Assembly: GCF_013035425.1 (NCBI RefSeq)
Contig: NZ_WQHX01000007.1
Coordinates: 218,488 to 282,487 of the forward strand
Direction of reading: 5' to 3'
From: Ruegeria arenilitoris
GTDB taxonomy: Bacteria; Pseudomonadota; Alphaproteobacteria; Rhodobacterales; Rhodobacteraceae
DNA: 64,000 nt
Numbering within the stretch: position 1 is the stretch's first letter; every line of letters begins with the position of its first letter. Positions 9,170-19,726 of the stretch are shown piece by piece. The notes under the pieces were generated by a model. It saw only the letters and a list, made by a program, of their open reading frames with translations. It made no database searches and had not been told where the DNA came from. Both the position numbers and the translations under genes were made by a program.

Positions 9170-9353
9170 GATCTGACTCCGTCTTTGCGGTAGGTGCTGG
9201 GGAATCGCTCCGATATTTAAACTGACTTGGAGCCACCATATCAGGTCAGCAATACGTTACCTGAATATATCCGGTCATTGTTTGAATTTGCTGTCACTAT
9301 TTATCGTCACGCGGCAAGATTATCTCAAACGGCTAACGACGGGGGCACAAAGT

Positions 9354-10571
9354 ATGGCGCTTGATGCATCAAGGCTAAATCAAATTCAAAACTGGATGCA
9401 ACGCTATGTAGATGAACGGAAATATCCCGGATGTTCAATGTTGGTGCTGCAAGCTGGCAACGAGGCATTTTTTCATTCCTGCGGTAAACGAAATGTCGAG
9501 CAGGGTTTGGTGTTCGCCCGCGACAGCATAGTGCGCATCTATTCGATGACCAAACCTGTTACTACAGTTGCGCTGATGATGTTGATAGAACGCGGGCAAC
9601 TTCATCTTGATGCGCCAGTATCGGAGTTTTTATCGCAGTTTCAAGCGATGCGAGCACTCGTTGCGGGCGCAAAAGACATAAATCAGACCGAGGCGGCGCC
9701 TACTCCAACTTTGCATCAATTACTGACTCATACCAGTGGGCTGAGTTATCCGTTCAACCCGGGTATCCTACCTGAGGCGATGAATGAGCAAGATCTGATA
9801 TTTTCACCGGATCAAGGATCTCTTGCGACACGAATCGAGGCTTTAGCCTGCTTACCGCTTGCGTTTCAACCGGGCGCACGCTGGGAGTATTCGGTCGGTA
9901 TCGACGTTATTGGTCGCGTGATCGAAGTTGTTTCAGGGCAAACATTGGAACACTTTTTTGCCGAAAACATATTTGAACCATTGGGAATGAACGAGACTGG
10001 TTTCTCTGTGCCAAAAGGGGCAGGGGACAGGTTTGCATCACTCTACACGCCACTCGAAGGTGATGCGATGGCGTTGAACGCAGCCAGTTCTGGTTCAGAA
10101 ACGCTTAGATTGGTCGACGAGCCCGGCTCATCGCCTTTTCAACGTGCAACTACATTTTCAGGAGGAGGCGGGCTTGTCAGCACTATCGACGATTTCGCGA
10201 TATTCGCAGAAATGCTGCGTAACAAAGGCTCGGTCAACGGAATTCGTCTTCTAGCACCTTCCATCATCGACTTCATGATGCGCAACCACTTGCCCGGAGA
10301 TATCGCCTCTATGGGTCCACGTAGTTTCGCGGAACAACCCATGGACGGCACAGGGTTCGGTCTGGGTGGCGCCGTCGTTTTAGACCCGGCACGAATTCGA
10401 GTTCCCGGATCGGTTGGCGACTTTGGTTGGGGAGGAATGGCTTCGACCTATTTCTGGATCGATTGGGTTCACAACCTGACAACCATTTTCTTTACCCAAT
10501 TGTCGCCGTCCAGTTCTTATCCATCGCGCGCTGAAATGAAAGCACTTGTCCATGCAGCTTTGATTGATTGA
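9354..10571 (+). CDS. Serine hydrolase of the beta-lactamase (class C/esterase) family
   Basis: A 405-aa beta-lactamase-fold hydrolase. The nucleophile motif S-x-x-K is visible as 'SMTKP' about 64 residues in, and the tyrosine motif as 'YSVGID'. Family members are esterases, transesterases or peptidases rather than true beta-lactamases. I choose the ATG at 9354, with GGGGG upstream; an in-frame TTG at 9282 would add 24 residues without a signal peptide. No secretion signal is seen, suggesting a cytoplasmic esterase. It is followed by tesB after 48 bp, in line with acyl-ester metabolism. Confidence 0.85.
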   Translation: MALDASRLNQIQNWMQRYVDERKYPGCSMLVLQAGNEAFFHSCGKRNVEQGLVFARDSIVRIYSMTKPVTTVALMMLIERGQLHLDAPVSEFLSQFQAMRALVAGAKDINQTEAAPTPTLHQLLTHTSGLSYPFNPGILPEAMNEQDLIFSPDQGSLATRIEALACLPLAFQPGARWEYSVGIDVIGRVIEVVSGQTLEHFFAENIFEPLGMNETGFSVPKGAGDRFASLYTPLEGDAMALNAASSGSETLRLVDEPGSSPFQRATTFSGGGGLVSTIDDFAIFAEMLRNKGSVNGIRLLAPSIIDFMMRNHLPGDIASMGPRSFAEQPMDGTGFGLGGAVVLDPARIRVPGSVGDFGWGGMASTYFWIDWVHNLTTIFFTQLSPSSSYPSRAEMKALVHAALID

Positions 10572-10619
10572 TCATCCTCCAGGTGTTACCGACGGATCAA
10601 CTAATTCGGAGAGTAACGA

Positions 10620-11489
10620 ATGACCGAAGCCGAACGTACCCTGTTGAATTTGCTCGACATTGAGTCACTTGAGGTCGACCTATTTCGAGGAACAGGATCG
10701 GGTGGGGAAACACCTACCCGGATATTCGGCGGCCAAGTCATAGCACAAGCGCTGGCAGCGGCCTACAGAACAGTAGATGATCGTACCTGCCATTCGTTGC
10801 ACGCGTATTTCATACGACCCGGAGATCCATCTATTCCTGTTATTTATCAAGTTGATAGAGCGCGAGATGGAGGTTCTTTTACCACACGTCGCGTGATCGC
10901 TGTTCAGCATGGAAAGCAGATTCTCAACATGTCAGCTTCCTTTCACTGCCAAGACCAAGGTTGGGATCACCAACATCCTATGCCATCTGTTGGCCCACCA
11001 GAGTCACACCCTGCCAGGACTGAATTACGCCAGGCTTATCTGGACCGTGTTCCCGAAAAATTACACAAAGAACTTTTGCGTGATCGTCCGATCGAAGTCC
11101 GCGAGGTCGGGCCATTGGATATCTTGACACCCAAAGTAGCCGCCGATCATCATCACATCTGGTTTCGCATGGTGGCCGCTTCCGAAGTCGATCAGGTAAC
11201 ACAGCATCTGCTTTTGGCATACGCCTCGGACATGGCGTTATTGGGATCTGGATTGCGCCCGCACGGGCTGTCCATGTTCACAGGAGAGGTAGACATGGCG
11301 AGCCTTGATCATGCAATATGGTTTCACGCCCCCATCCAATTTGAAAACTGGCATCTTTATTCAATGGACGCGCCCTGGACAGGGCAGGGGCGCTGTTTCA
11401 ACCGAGGGTCAATTCATTCACAAGACGGTGTTTTGGTTGCCTCGGTCGCGCAGGAAGGTCTGATGAGGAAGAAAAGAGTTAGACTTTAG
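10620..11489 (+). CDS. tesB: Acyl-CoA thioesterase II
   Basis: Double-hotdog thioesterase (289 aa, the usual TesB length) hydrolysing medium/long acyl-CoAs to free acids and CoA. Typical stretches are 'RIFGGQVIAQALAAAYRTV', 'SLHAYFIRPGD' and 'HAIWFHAPIQFENWHLY'. The catalytic Asp/Thr/Gln set of the family falls in the C-terminal half ('YASDMALL', 'VASVAQEGLMR'). It lies downstream of the serine hydrolase and converges tightly on the following SDR gene (2-bp gap). Confidence 0.93.
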   Translation: MTEAERTLLNLLDIESLEVDLFRGTGSGGETPTRIFGGQVIAQALAAAYRTVDDRTCHSLHAYFIRPGDPSIPVIYQVDRARDGGSFTTRRVIAVQHGKQILNMSASFHCQDQGWDHQHPMPSVGPPESHPARTELRQAYLDRVPEKLHKELLRDRPIEVREVGPLDILTPKVAADHHHIWFRMVAASEVDQVTQHLLLAYASDMALLGSGLRPHGLSMFTGEVDMASLDHAIWFHAPIQFENWHLYSMDAPWTGQGRCFNRGSIHSQDGVLVASVAQEGLMRKKRVRL

Positions 11490-11491
11490 AT

Positions 11492-12253
11492 TTAGCGATT
11501 AAACTTCTGATTTATTTTAGACATTCCGTCTATCCAGCGATCGTAGTTCACGGCCTTAAACTGAAAATAATCCATTACTTGCTCATGAGGCAGCACAAGG
11601 AACCGCTCTTCAGTTATTGCCTCTACACAGGCACTTGCCACTTCTTGAGGTTCGAGTATTCCATCAATTGCGGCGACTGAATCTTCGTGACCTCGGATCA
11701 TATCCGTCCGCACAGCCTGCGGACACAGCACTGAAACTCGAATACCTTGGTCTCTGTATGTTAGAGCGACCCATTCGGCAAAGCCGATCGCGGCGTGCTT
11801 TGTAACCGCATAAGGTGCTGCGCCCGGTTGATTTAAAAGCCCAGCAGCAGATGCCGTTATCAAAATATAACCAGACCCTCGCGCCGTCATTCGTGGGATC
11901 AGATGTCGCGCCGTCCAAACATGAGACATCACGTTGATCTTCCAAATACGGTCCCATTCATCATCGGGAACATCGACGCCACCCAGTGTTAAAACTCCTG
12001 CATTCCCGCAGAACAGATCGATCGTGCCGACTTGATCCTCTGTGGCTTCAATCAAATTGTTAATAGAACTTTCGTTGGACACATCACAAAAAAAAGCGTG
12101 ACCGCCAATTTCAGAAGCGAGTGAGTTTGCGCCAGGCTCATCGATGTCAGCACAGACGACTTTTGCGCCATCAAATGAAAAGCGCTGCGCCAAACTTTTG
12201 CCAATTCCAGAGGCGGCACCGGTTACCACAACAGTTTTACCGCTCAACTTCAT
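11492..12253 (-). CDS. SDR family oxidoreductase
   Basis: Second short-chain dehydrogenase of the cluster, 253 aa. It shows 'VVTGAASGIGKSLAQRF' for cofactor binding, an acidic residue after beta-2 ('CADIDEPG') that favours NAD(H), 'CGNAGVL' in place of NNAG, and the catalytic 'YAVTKHA'. It is not a close copy of the SDR at 6646. Substrate unknown; the acyl-CoA neighbourhood suggests a hydroxyacyl or alcohol dehydrogenase. Confidence 0.87.
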   Translation of the reverse strand: MKLSGKTVVVTGAASGIGKSLAQRFSFDGAKVVCADIDEPGANSLASEIGGHAFFCDVSNESSINNLIEATEDQVGTIDLFCGNAGVLTLGGVDVPDDEWDRIWKINVMSHVWTARHLIPRMTARGSGYILITASAAGLLNQPGAAPYAVTKHAAIGFAEWVALTYRDQGIRVSVLCPQAVRTDMIRGHEDSVAAIDGILEPQEVASACVEAITEERFLVLPHEQVMDYFQFKAVNYDRWIDGMSKINQKFNR

Positions 12254-12360
12254 GAAATCATTTTCTTTTCCATGTGATTCAACAGGTTAGTTTGAGCAGT
12301 GTACAAGTTTAGGATACATCCTTTTTTAACATAATACTGATTACGCGAATTGTTGTCGCC

Positions 12361-13590
12361 TCAATAGAAAGCTTGCAGCCCGGTTTGCGCACGCCCCAGT
12401 ATCAACGCATGAACGTCATGTGTGCCCTCATATGTATTCACAGTCTCTAGGTTGACCATGTGACGCACGACATGGAATTCCAGCGAAATTCCGTTACCGC
12501 CATGCATGTCCCGAGCCATCCGCGCGATGTCCAAAGCCTTGCCGCAATTGTTGCGCTTGATGATCGAGATCATTTCTGGCGCAGCTTCGGCCTGGTCCAT
12601 CAACCGACCAACCCGAAGGCTTGACTGCAGCCCAAGTGCGATTTCAGTCTGCATATCCGACAACTTGCGTTGGTACAGCTGAGTCTGCGCCAGCGGCCTA
12701 TTAAACTGCTTCCGGTCAAGCCCATATTGAAGCGCAGAGTGCCAACAGCCTTCCGCTGCCCCCATCGCACCCCAGCTAATCCCATATCGCGCACGATTCA
12801 GACACCCAAATGGCCCCTTCAGACCTTGGACGTTTGGCAAAAGCGCATCCTCACCAACTTCGACGTTGTCCAGCACAATTTCGCCAGTGACAGAAGTACG
12901 AAGGCTCAGTTTATTTTGGATCTTAGGCGCACTCAGCCCCTTGGTTCCTTTTTCCAGAACAAAGCCCCGGATTTTACCGTCATGCGCGTCAGACTTGGCC
13001 CAGATTACGAAAACATCAGCGATCGGCGCGTTTGATATCCACATCTTGCTGCCTGTTAATCGGTATCCATCGTCGATCTTTACCGCTCGGGTTTTCATGC
13101 CTGCGGGATCCGAACCAGCCTCGGACTCGGTTAATCCGAAACATCCGATCCATTCGCCACTGGCTAATTTCGGAAGGTATTTCCGGCGTTGTTCTTCATT
13201 GCCATACGCATAAATAGGATACATCACCAAAGAGCTTTGTACCGACATCATCGAACGGTAACCGGAATCAACACGCTCGATTTCCCTGGCGACAAGACCA
13301 TAGGTAACATAGCCTGCTCCGATCCCTCCGTACTCTTCTGGTATCGTCGTGCCCAACAAACCCATTTCACCCATTTCACGGAAGATGTTTGGGTCGGTTT
13401 CCTCAGTCTGGAAGGCTTGCGTGACGCGCGGTTGCAACTTGTCCTGCGCATAAGCGCGCGCGCTCTTTGCAATCAGGCGTTCATCTTCTTGCAATTGATC
13501 GGCAAGTCGAAACGGATCATCCCACGTAAAAACGCCAAGCTCAGGTGCATCTTTAGCGCGCAAAGTTGGTTTCGGGTCGGGCGCGTTCAT
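12361..13590 (-). CDS. gcdH: Glutaryl-CoA dehydrogenase
   Basis: FAD-dependent acyl-CoA dehydrogenase that oxidises and decarboxylates glutaryl-CoA to crotonyl-CoA in lysine/tryptophan degradation. Acyl-CoA dehydrogenase signatures are '[14 protein letters not shown]' and the catalytic Glu in '[17 protein letters not shown]', which is characteristic of the GcdH branch. I place the start at the ATG at 13590 because GGAG lies 9 bases upstream; a TTG at 13605 would add five residues. A LysR regulator is divergently encoded 100 bp away, the usual arrangement for gcdH. Confidence 0.93.
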   Translation of the reverse strand: MNAPDPKPTLRAKDAPELGVFTWDDPFRLADQLQEDERLIAKSARAYAQDKLQPRVTQAFQTEETDPNIFREMGEMGLLGTTIPEEYGGIGAGYVTYGLVAREIERVDSGYRSMMSVQSSLVMYPIYAYGNEEQRRKYLPKLASGEWIGCFGLTESEAGSDPAGMKTRAVKIDDGYRLTGSKMWISNAPIADVFVIWAKSDAHDGKIRGFVLEKGTKGLSAPKIQNKLSLRTSVTGEIVLDNVEVGEDALLPNVQGLKGPFGCLNRARYGISWGAMGAAEGCWHSALQYGLDRKQFNRPLAQTQLYQRKLSDMQTEIALGLQSSLRVGRLMDQAEAAPEMISIIKRNNCGKALDIARMARDMHGGNGISLEFHVVRHMVNLETVNTYEGTHDVHALILGRAQTGLQAFY

Positions 13591-13689
13591 GTCACATCTC
13601 CGCAAATCAAAAGGCTTCCAACAGTCTAATCTGAGATTTCCTCAAAAAACAGCGAGACATTCTCATGTTTTCATGACTAAAACGCATAG

Positions 13690-14604
13690 ATGATCAAAGT
13701 TGGGCGCCCTATCCTACCCTCAATTTCCGCCTTGCGAGCACTCGAAGCACTCGACAGGCTTGGTTCCGCATCTGCTGTTGCAGAGGAAATGGCCTTAACG
13801 CAAAGCGCGATAAGCCGGCAACTGCAAACACTTGAGACGCTCCTTGGCGCGGATCTGGTACGTCGCGACCGCAAGCGTTTGATGCTGACGAAAGCGGGGC
13901 AAGACTACGTCCAACAAATTAGACCAGCGTTGTCGCAGATCGCTCAAGCGGCGCTAAAATTACATGTCGCGCCTGTTGGCGGCACCATTAACCTTGCCAT
14001 TTTACCTACATTCGGAATGCGCTGGCTGGTTCCAAGACTGCCGGACTTTGCACGTCTGCATCCAGATGTAACGATAAATATGTCGACGCGTTTGCGGCCG
14101 TTCAATTTTGCCTCGGAACCCTTTGATGCTGCTTTGCATTTTGGCGAACCGGATTGGCCAGGAACAGATCGGTTGTTATTGCAGATGGAGCGTGTTCTGC
14201 CTGTGTGTGCACCCGAACTTCTGCCAAACGGCACACCTGCGGCGCCAAAAGACTTGCTGAAATTACCATTATTACACATTCAGACCCGGCCAAAGGCTTG
14301 GCAGGAGTGGTTTGCTCAAATGGGTGTGGATGCCCCCCACCCTTTGCCCGGAACGGTCCATGATCAGTTTTCAACAATTAATCAGGCTGCCCTTCATGGT
14401 CTTGGGGTCGCCTTGATACCGAACTATGTAGTCGAACAAGATCTGGCCACAGGAAAACTAATTGCGGCTTTTCCAAAGGCGGTCGACACACTCGGTTCAT
14501 ATTACTTGGTCTGGCCGCGCGAAAAGTCTGAAAATCATTCTCTGCGGCAGTTCCGGCACTGGTTGGCATCCCAGGCACAAACCGAAGACGCCCTGCCCCG
14601 CTAG
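13690..14604 (+). CDS. LysR-family transcriptional regulator (GcvA-like)
   Basis: LysR-type activator of 304 aa. The winged helix-turn-helix spans residues about 8-65 ('ALEALDRLGSASAVAEEMAL' then 'SAISRQLQTLE') and the rest is the periplasmic-binding-fold effector domain. The GcvA/AmpR-like subgroup is suggested by the N-terminal 'LPSISALRALEA'. Divergent placement beside gcdH makes it a likely regulator of glutarate/lysine catabolism, perhaps sensing a pathway intermediate; this is inference from context. It converges on phoB with a 3-bp gap. Confidence 0.88.
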   Translation: MIKVGRPILPSISALRALEALDRLGSASAVAEEMALTQSAISRQLQTLETLLGADLVRRDRKRLMLTKAGQDYVQQIRPALSQIAQAALKLHVAPVGGTINLAILPTFGMRWLVPRLPDFARLHPDVTINMSTRLRPFNFASEPFDAALHFGEPDWPGTDRLLLQMERVLPVCAPELLPNGTPAAPKDLLKLPLLHIQTRPKAWQEWFAQMGVDAPHPLPGTVHDQFSTINQAALHGLGVALIPNYVVEQDLATGKLIAAFPKAVDTLGSYYLVWPREKSENHSLRQFRHWLASQAQTEDALPR

Positions 14605-14607
14605 TTT

Positions 14608-15297
14608 TCAGCCAAGAGCGTAGCCAGCCCCACGAACCGTGCGTACGGGATCTTCACCACCATGCTGCGTCAGCGCCTTGCGGAGTCTTCCGATATGCAC
14701 GTCCACTGTGCGAGTATCAACGTAAATATCGCGCCCCCAAACTCGATCCAATAGTTGCTCGCGACTCCACACACGACCGGGTTTTTCCATGAACGTGCTC
14801 AATAGTCGAAACTCGGTAGGACCCAGTTTCAAGGGTTTGTCACCCCTGCTAACTTTGTGGGTTTCAGAATCCAGAATGATATCATCAAATTCAAGTCGCA
14901 ATCCTACTGTGGCCGGACGCACCCGTCGCAATTGCGTCCTCACTCGGGCCATCAATTCAACTACGGAATAAGGTTTGACCACATAGTCGTCAGCACCCGT
15001 TTCCAATCCACGAACCTTGTCGACTTCTTCAGAACGCGCCGAGAGCATGATAATTGGGATCGACCGAGTATCCGGTCGGGTTTTCAACCGGCGACACACT
15101 TCGATGCCGCTCAGGTTTGGCATCATCCAATCCAAAACGATAATATCTGGGTTATCTTCATCGACCAACAATAGCGCTTCGTCACCGCTGGCCGCCTTTG
15201 ACACGCTGAAGCCTTCGGCTTCGAGGTTGTAGGCCAAAACTTCGCGTTGGGCCAATTCATCTTCTACAACCAAAACAGTTGGCTGATCCGCGGACAT
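14608..15297 (-). CDS. phoB: Phosphate regulon response regulator PhoB
   Basis: OmpR/PhoB-type response regulator, 229 aa. The receiver domain (1-120) has the acidic pocket 'VVEDE', phospho-acceptor Asp in 'VLDWMMPNLSG' and the conserved Lys in 'VKPYS'; the C-terminal winged helix shows 'LGPTEFRLLSTFMEKPGRVW' and 'TVDVHIGRLRKAL'. Last gene of the minus-strand pst operon, 12 bp after phoU. It would be phosphorylated by PhoR and bind the Pho box upstream of pstS. Confidence 0.96.
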   Translation of the reverse strand: MSADQPTVLVVEDELAQREVLAYNLEAEGFSVSKAASGDEALLLVDEDNPDIIVLDWMMPNLSGIEVCRRLKTRPDTRSIPIIMLSARSEEVDKVRGLETGADDYVVKPYSVVELMARVRTQLRRVRPATVGLRLEFDDIILDSETHKVSRGDKPLKLGPTEFRLLSTFMEKPGRVWSREQLLDRVWGRDIYVDTRTVDVHIGRLRKALTQHGGEDPVRTVRGAGYALG

Positions 15298-15309
15298 CGT
15301 CCTGTACTC

Positions 15310-16011
15310 CTAAAAAGTTTGCGAAGTCACGTCGGCTTTGGGGCGCGGCTCGGTGCGAGTTTCCCCTGTCACAAGATAGATGACTTGCTCTGCGATTGCG
15401 GTCACGTGATCACCCATGCGTTCGATATTCTTTGCAATGAAATGTAGGTGCATGCAGGCGGAAATATTCCGCGGGTCCTCTGCCATGAATGTCAAGAATT
15501 CACGGAAAAGACCGTTATACATTTGATCGACTTCTTCGTCTCGATCGATCACATCTCTGGCAAGTTCTGCATCGCGCTGAATATAGGCATCAAGAGCATC
15601 TCGCAGCATGCGCTCGACCTCGCGAGCCATACGCCGCAGTGCAGCCGCACTGCCGTTAATCTCGGAGGTATTCACAAGCACCGAGGTACGTTTGGCAATG
15701 TTCTTGGAATAATCACCAATACGTTCGAGGTTAGCAGAAACCTTCAAAACCGAAAGGACCAGACGCAGATCGCTGGCGGTGGGTGCACGCAATGCGATTA
15801 GTCGCGCGGTTTCCTCATTTATTACCTCTTCCAGATCATCAATGGCCTTGTCGCCTTGCTTAACCTCTTGAGCAAGCTCTTCATCTCGCATCTCCAACGA
15901 GCGCGCAGCACCCATGATGGCTGCTTCGACCAACCCACCCATCTTCATAATATGAGCCTGGATCGCTTCAAGGTCGCGGTCAAAAGCTGATGCTATGTGT
16001 TGTTCGGTCAT
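15310..16011 (-). CDS. phoU: Phosphate signalling protein PhoU
   Basis: PhoU mediates between the PstSCAB transporter and PhoR and represses the Pho regulon when phosphate is plentiful. The protein (233 aa from the ATG at 16011, 'MTEQHIASAFDRDLEAIQ') has the two PhoU three-helix repeats, with metal-binding-type acidic motifs 'ERIGDYSKNIAKR' and 'ERMGDHVTAIAEQ'. An upstream in-frame start at 16152 would place 47 residues inside pstB and is unlikely. Spacing to pstB is 16 bp. Confidence 0.95.
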   Translation of the reverse strand: MTEQHIASAFDRDLEAIQAHIMKMGGLVEAAIMGAARSLEMRDEELAQEVKQGDKAIDDLEEVINEETARLIALRAPTASDLRLVLSVLKVSANLERIGDYSKNIAKRTSVLVNTSEINGSAAALRRMAREVERMLRDALDAYIQRDAELARDVIDRDEEVDQMYNGLFREFLTFMAEDPRNISACMHLHFIAKNIERMGDHVTAIAEQVIYLVTGETRTEPRPKADVTSQTF

Positions 16012-16027
16012 ATCCAAATACCTATGT

Positions 16028-16825
16028 TCAGCCAATACGGCCAGTGATGTAACTTTCGGTGCGAGGGTCTTCGGGGTTGGTAAAAATCTGCCCGGTTTCA
16101 CCGAATTCCACGAGATTGCCAAGGTGGAAAAACGCCGTCTTTTGACTGACACGCGCTGCTTGCTGCATCGAGTGCGTCACGATGACAACTGAGTAACGCG
16201 ACCGCAAGTCATCGATCAGCTCCTCCACCTGCGCTGTCGCAATCGGATCCAGGGCCGAGCAGGGTTCATCCATCAACAGAACTTCGGGTTCGGTTGCTAC
16301 AGCCCGGGCGATGCATAGACGTTGTTGCTGACCACCTGACAGACCGGTGCCAGGAGCATGCAGCCGATCCTTAACCTCTTCCCAAATTGCACCGCGCCGC
16401 AAAGATTTCTCTACGATTTCATCAAGTTCCGCTTTGTTCTTGGCAAGGCCATGAATTCGTGGGCCATATGCGACGTTATCGTATATCGATTTGGGGAACG
16501 GGTTTGGTTTTTGGAAGACCATGCCGACTTTGGCGCGCAACTGCACCGGGTCGACCCGCTTGTCGTAAATGTCTTCGCCATCCAGTTTGAACGAACCTTC
16601 AACACGGGCAATATCAATTGTGTCGTTCATCCGGTTCAAGCAGCGCAAGAAAGTCGATTTACCGCAACCAGAAGGGCCGATGAATGCGGTGACCGTTTTG
16701 TCTTCGATATCGACATTAACATCTTTTATGGCGTGGTTGTCACCGTAGTAAACTTGGCAGTCTCGGCACTCCAATTTAATTTCTTTGGTGTCCACTTGTC
16801 TCTCCACTCGCGACATGTCGTTCAT
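16028..16825 (-). CDS. pstB: Phosphate ABC transporter ATP-binding protein PstB
   Basis: ATPase of the high-affinity phosphate importer, 265 aa. Walker A 'GPSGCGKST', ABC signature 'LSGGQQQR', Walker B '[12 protein letters not shown]' and the H-loop 'VTHSMQQA' are all present. The 'DEPCSALDP' variant is typical of PstB. It acts on the cytoplasmic face with PstA and PstC, its upstream neighbours. Confidence 0.97.
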   Translation of the reverse strand: MNDMSRVERQVDTKEIKLECRDCQVYYGDNHAIKDVNVDIEDKTVTAFIGPSGCGKSTFLRCLNRMNDTIDIARVEGSFKLDGEDIYDKRVDPVQLRAKVGMVFQKPNPFPKSIYDNVAYGPRIHGLAKNKAELDEIVEKSLRRGAIWEEVKDRLHAPGTGLSGGQQQRLCIARAVATEPEVLLMDEPCSALDPIATAQVEELIDDLRSRYSVVIVTHSMQQAARVSQKTAFFHLGNLVEFGETGQIFTNPEDPRTESYITGRIG

Positions 16826-16839
16826 TGGGATGGCCCTTT

Positions 16840-18171
16840 TTACCAGCGGCGTTCAAAACGGCGGCGTAGGATAATTGCGATGATGTTCATGCTGAGCAGA
16901 AAAATCAAAAGAATGATGATCCCGCCCCAAGCTTTCTCGTAAAAACCGACATCTGCGCGGGCTGCCCAGGTATAAATCTGTGCTGGCATGGCCGAGTTTG
17001 GCTCGGTGAAGCCAGCAAGAAAACCATCCGGATAACCACGCGCTACAAATCCGACCATTCCGATCAAAAGAAGAGGCGCGGTTTCACCCAAGGCTTGAGC
17101 AAGTCCGATGATAGTCCCAGTCAGGATACCTGGTGCTGCAAGCGGCAGCACGTGATGAAAGACTGCCTGCATTTTTGATGCCCCTACCCCCAACGCCGCG
17201 TCTCGGATCGACGGTGGCACCGCCTTAAGTGACGCGCGGGTAGAGATGATGATTGTCGGCAAAGTCATCAGCGTAAGCACCAGACCACCAACTAAGGGTG
17301 CTGACTGTGGTAGGTGCATGAACTGAATAAAGACCGCGAGACCCAGAATGCCGAATACGATGGATGGCACGGCCGCAAGGTTCGAAATGTTCACCTCAAT
17401 CAAGTCAGTGAAGCGGTTCTGCGGCGCAAACTCCTCCAGATAAATCGATGCTGCAACTCCGATCGGCAGCGAAAGGCCAAGGACGACCAGCATCATGAAG
17501 AACGAGCCGACAACCGATGCGCCAATTCCTGCGCCACCGGGGTTATCCACGCCCGAGTCAGCACCGGTAATAAACGGCCAGTTGAAAACCTGTTTGATTA
17601 TGCCGGCTTCTTCCAACACGTCTACAAGGTCCAGATCGCTTTTTTGAAGAAACCGACTGTCTTGAATAGTATCTCTGGACACCCTGCCTTTGAAGTATCC
17701 GTCCACACGGCTTGAAGCAGCCAGATCGAATTCTATTGGTTCACCCAATTTGTCCGGATTTTCGCTGTAGAAAGTCCGGATCGTACCGCCGACTTTGCCA
17801 AGAAGACGCTCAATTGCCGCTTCGTCAAAATCAACCTTTATTCCGTTTTCCGCCAATTCGTTGTTCAGTGATCTGATAAAAAGATCTGAATATGCTTTGG
17901 TCTTGAACAAAGTACTTTCTGCTTCGTCGCGTTCCGCAGGAGACAAAGTGAATTCAACACTAATCACAGTCCTTGTGAACGCAGGTATCCCCTGCGAAAG
18001 GATCGAAGCAAAGAGCACAATGAGAAAGAACAAACCGGTGGCGATGGCCGCAATTCCGTAAGCGCGAAACCTTTTTTCCGCATTGGCTCGTTTACGAGTG
18101 CGGGCATCGGCAGCGGTCAGAGAAACACCATGTCCACCCGTTTTAGGGTTCTGCATGCTTGCATCAGTCAT
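16840..18171 (-). CDS. pstA: Phosphate ABC transporter permease PstA (with DUF3333-type N-terminus)
   Basis: Inner-membrane permease subunit. At 443 aa it is longer than enterobacterial PstA (about 290) because of an N-terminal extension: one membrane segment at about 35-57 and then a soluble region of about 150 residues before the permease core, the DUF3333-type architecture known in many proteobacteria. The EAA-like loop '[20 protein letters not shown]' is intact. Its ATG overlaps the pstC stop by 4 bp. Confidence 0.95.
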   Translation of the reverse strand: MTDASMQNPKTGGHGVSLTAADARTRKRANAEKRFRAYGIAAIATGLFFLIVLFASILSQGIPAFTRTVISVEFTLSPAERDEAESTLFKTKAYSDLFIRSLNNELAENGIKVDFDEAAIERLLGKVGGTIRTFYSENPDKLGEPIEFDLAASSRVDGYFKGRVSRDTIQDSRFLQKSDLDLVDVLEEAGIIKQVFNWPFITGADSGVDNPGGAGIGASVVGSFFMMLVVLGLSLPIGVAASIYLEEFAPQNRFTDLIEVNISNLAAVPSIVFGILGLAVFIQFMHLPQSAPLVGGLVLTLMTLPTIIISTRASLKAVPPSIRDAALGVGASKMQAVFHHVLPLAAPGILTGTIIGLAQALGETAPLLLIGMVGFVARGYPDGFLAGFTEPNSAMPAQIYTWAARADVGFYEKAWGGIIILLIFLLSMNIIAIILRRRFERRW

Positions 18172-19640
18172 TCGTACTGCTCCCGGTACTTACGCACGAT
18201 GTAAAGGGCGAAGATATTCAAGCCCAGCGTTAGGATGAAAAGTGTCATACCCAGCGCAAAAGCAACCAGCGCCTCGGGCGAGGCAAAGTCGGCATCACCA
18301 GTCAACTGGCTTACAATTTTGGCGGTGACGGTTGTCATTGCTTCAAACGGATTGAGGCTGAGCCTTGCAGCAGCACCTGCACCAAGAACAACGATCATCG
18401 TCTCACCGATTGCACGCGAGGCAGCCAGAAGAATCGCGCCTACAATACCCGGCAACGCCGCTGGCAGAACAACCTGCCGAATTGTTTCAGATTGCGTAGC
18501 GCCAAGGCCATAAGACCCGTCCCTCATAGCTTGGGGAACGGCGTTGATGATGTCGTCGGACAGGGAAGAAACAAAAGGGATGAGCATGATGCCCATGACA
18601 AGGCCAGCTGTCATGACCGCAGTTCCAGCCTTCATCCAACCTAAGCCCTCATCACCAAAAACGCCAAGCAGCAACGGTCCGACAGTCAGCAACGCAAACA
18701 AGCCGTAAACAATGGTTGGGATGCCTGCCAAAACTTCAAGCATCGGTTTAGCAAAAGAACGAACACGCGGAGACGCATATTCACTTAAGTAGATCGCGGC
18801 AAACAGGCCGATCGGCACCGCCACCAATAACGCAACAAGCGAGATATAGAAGGTGCCCCAAAGCAAAGGAATGATACCAAGTGATGACGATCCACCTCGA
18901 CCTGAAAAACTTGGCGCCCAAGTCGTACCAAAAAAGAACTCGGTCGCGGGGTACAGTTTGAAGAATTCCCAAGTGTTAAACACAAGTGAAAGCACGATAC
19001 CAATCGTTGTGAGGATGGCGATTGAGGCGGCCCCGAAAAGAAGCACGCTGACCCCTTGTTCCACAACGTTTCTGGCCCGGTATTCAGAACTGGTTTGCAG
19101 CCAACCGGCACCTGCACCCAACAATGCGACCAATATTACACCGACATTCATGATCGAATAGCCAGTCGAGGTCAGAGTTCGATAGCTTTGAGCCGCTCGC
19201 AAAACGGGCTGGGTGATTTCAGCGGTCACGACTTGCCCGGCGTCCTTCAGGCGTTGGGTCATGTCGGTAATATCTGCACGCGCGTTATTTACCATGTCCT
19301 CGGTCAGGTGACCTTGCGCAATCGCATTGTTCAAGCCCGATGCAGTTCGGCGAACTTCGGCCATTACCAAACTGCGGGACGAGCCCTCTTTGACAGCAGA
19401 GTCGGGGATCATCTCCGACACTTGAGAATTGACATATAACGGCTGAACCAACAGCCAGATGATCATAAGACCAAATGCGGGAACCGCGGTTTTTAAGGCT
19501 ACATTTGCGCCGTAATAAAAGGGAAGCGAGTGCAAGCCCCGGCTGTCGCCTCCGGAACTGTGCAAAGCGCGGGACCGCCCAAGAAAAAAACCGACTGCCG
19601 CGATCGCGAAAACGATCAGAATAAGCCAAAGTATCGGCAT
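18168..19640 (-). CDS. pstC: Phosphate ABC transporter permease PstC
   Basis: Second permease subunit, 490 aa. Like PstA it carries an extended N-terminus (two membrane segments with a soluble insert of about 90 residues between them) ahead of the six-helix permease core; the coupling loop reads 'AMRDGSYGLGATQSETIRQV'. I start it at the ATG at 19640, preceded by a GGGGG ribosome binding site; the TTG at 19658 adds only six residues. It follows pstS after 86 bp containing a strong hairpin. Confidence 0.95.
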   Translation of the reverse strand: MPILWLILIVFAIAAVGFFLGRSRALHSSGGDSRGLHSLPFYYGANVALKTAVPAFGLMIIWLLVQPLYVNSQVSEMIPDSAVKEGSSRSLVMAEVRRTASGLNNAIAQGHLTEDMVNNARADITDMTQRLKDAGQVVTAEITQPVLRAAQSYRTLTSTGYSIMNVGVILVALLGAGAGWLQTSSEYRARNVVEQGVSVLLFGAASIAILTTIGIVLSLVFNTWEFFKLYPATEFFFGTTWAPSFSGRGGSSSLGIIPLLWGTFYISLVALLVAVPIGLFAAIYLSEYASPRVRSFAKPMLEVLAGIPTIVYGLFALLTVGPLLLGVFGDEGLGWMKAGTAVMTAGLVMGIMLIPFVSSLSDDIINAVPQAMRDGSYGLGATQSETIRQVVLPAALPGIVGAILLAASRAIGETMIVVLGAGAAARLSLNPFEAMTTVTAKIVSQLTGDADFASPEALVAFALGMTLFILTLGLNIFALYIVRKYREQYE

Positions 19641-19681
19641 GGCACCCCCACAGGTCAATTTGGGAATTATTCATGAAGTTT

Positions 19682-19703
19682 GGGGCGGCACGCACGCCGC
19701 CCC
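19682..19703 (-). promoter_or_regulatory. Intercistronic hairpin between pstS and pstC
   Basis: GGGGCGGC (19682-19689) and GCCGCCCC (19696-19703) form a perfect 8-bp stem with a 6-nt loop about 25 bp after the pstS stop. There is no T tract on the minus strand, so it more likely stabilises the pstS message or causes partial attenuation, allowing more binding protein than permease to be made. Confidence 0.6.
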
Positions 19704-19726
19704 TGCATTTTTAACCAATGTCAGGC

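Noticed and set aside
9354..10571. Antibiotic-resistance beta-lactamase
   Set aside because: The sequence belongs to the wider serine hydrolase/esterase branch, has no signal peptide, and lacks evidence for beta-lactam hydrolysis.
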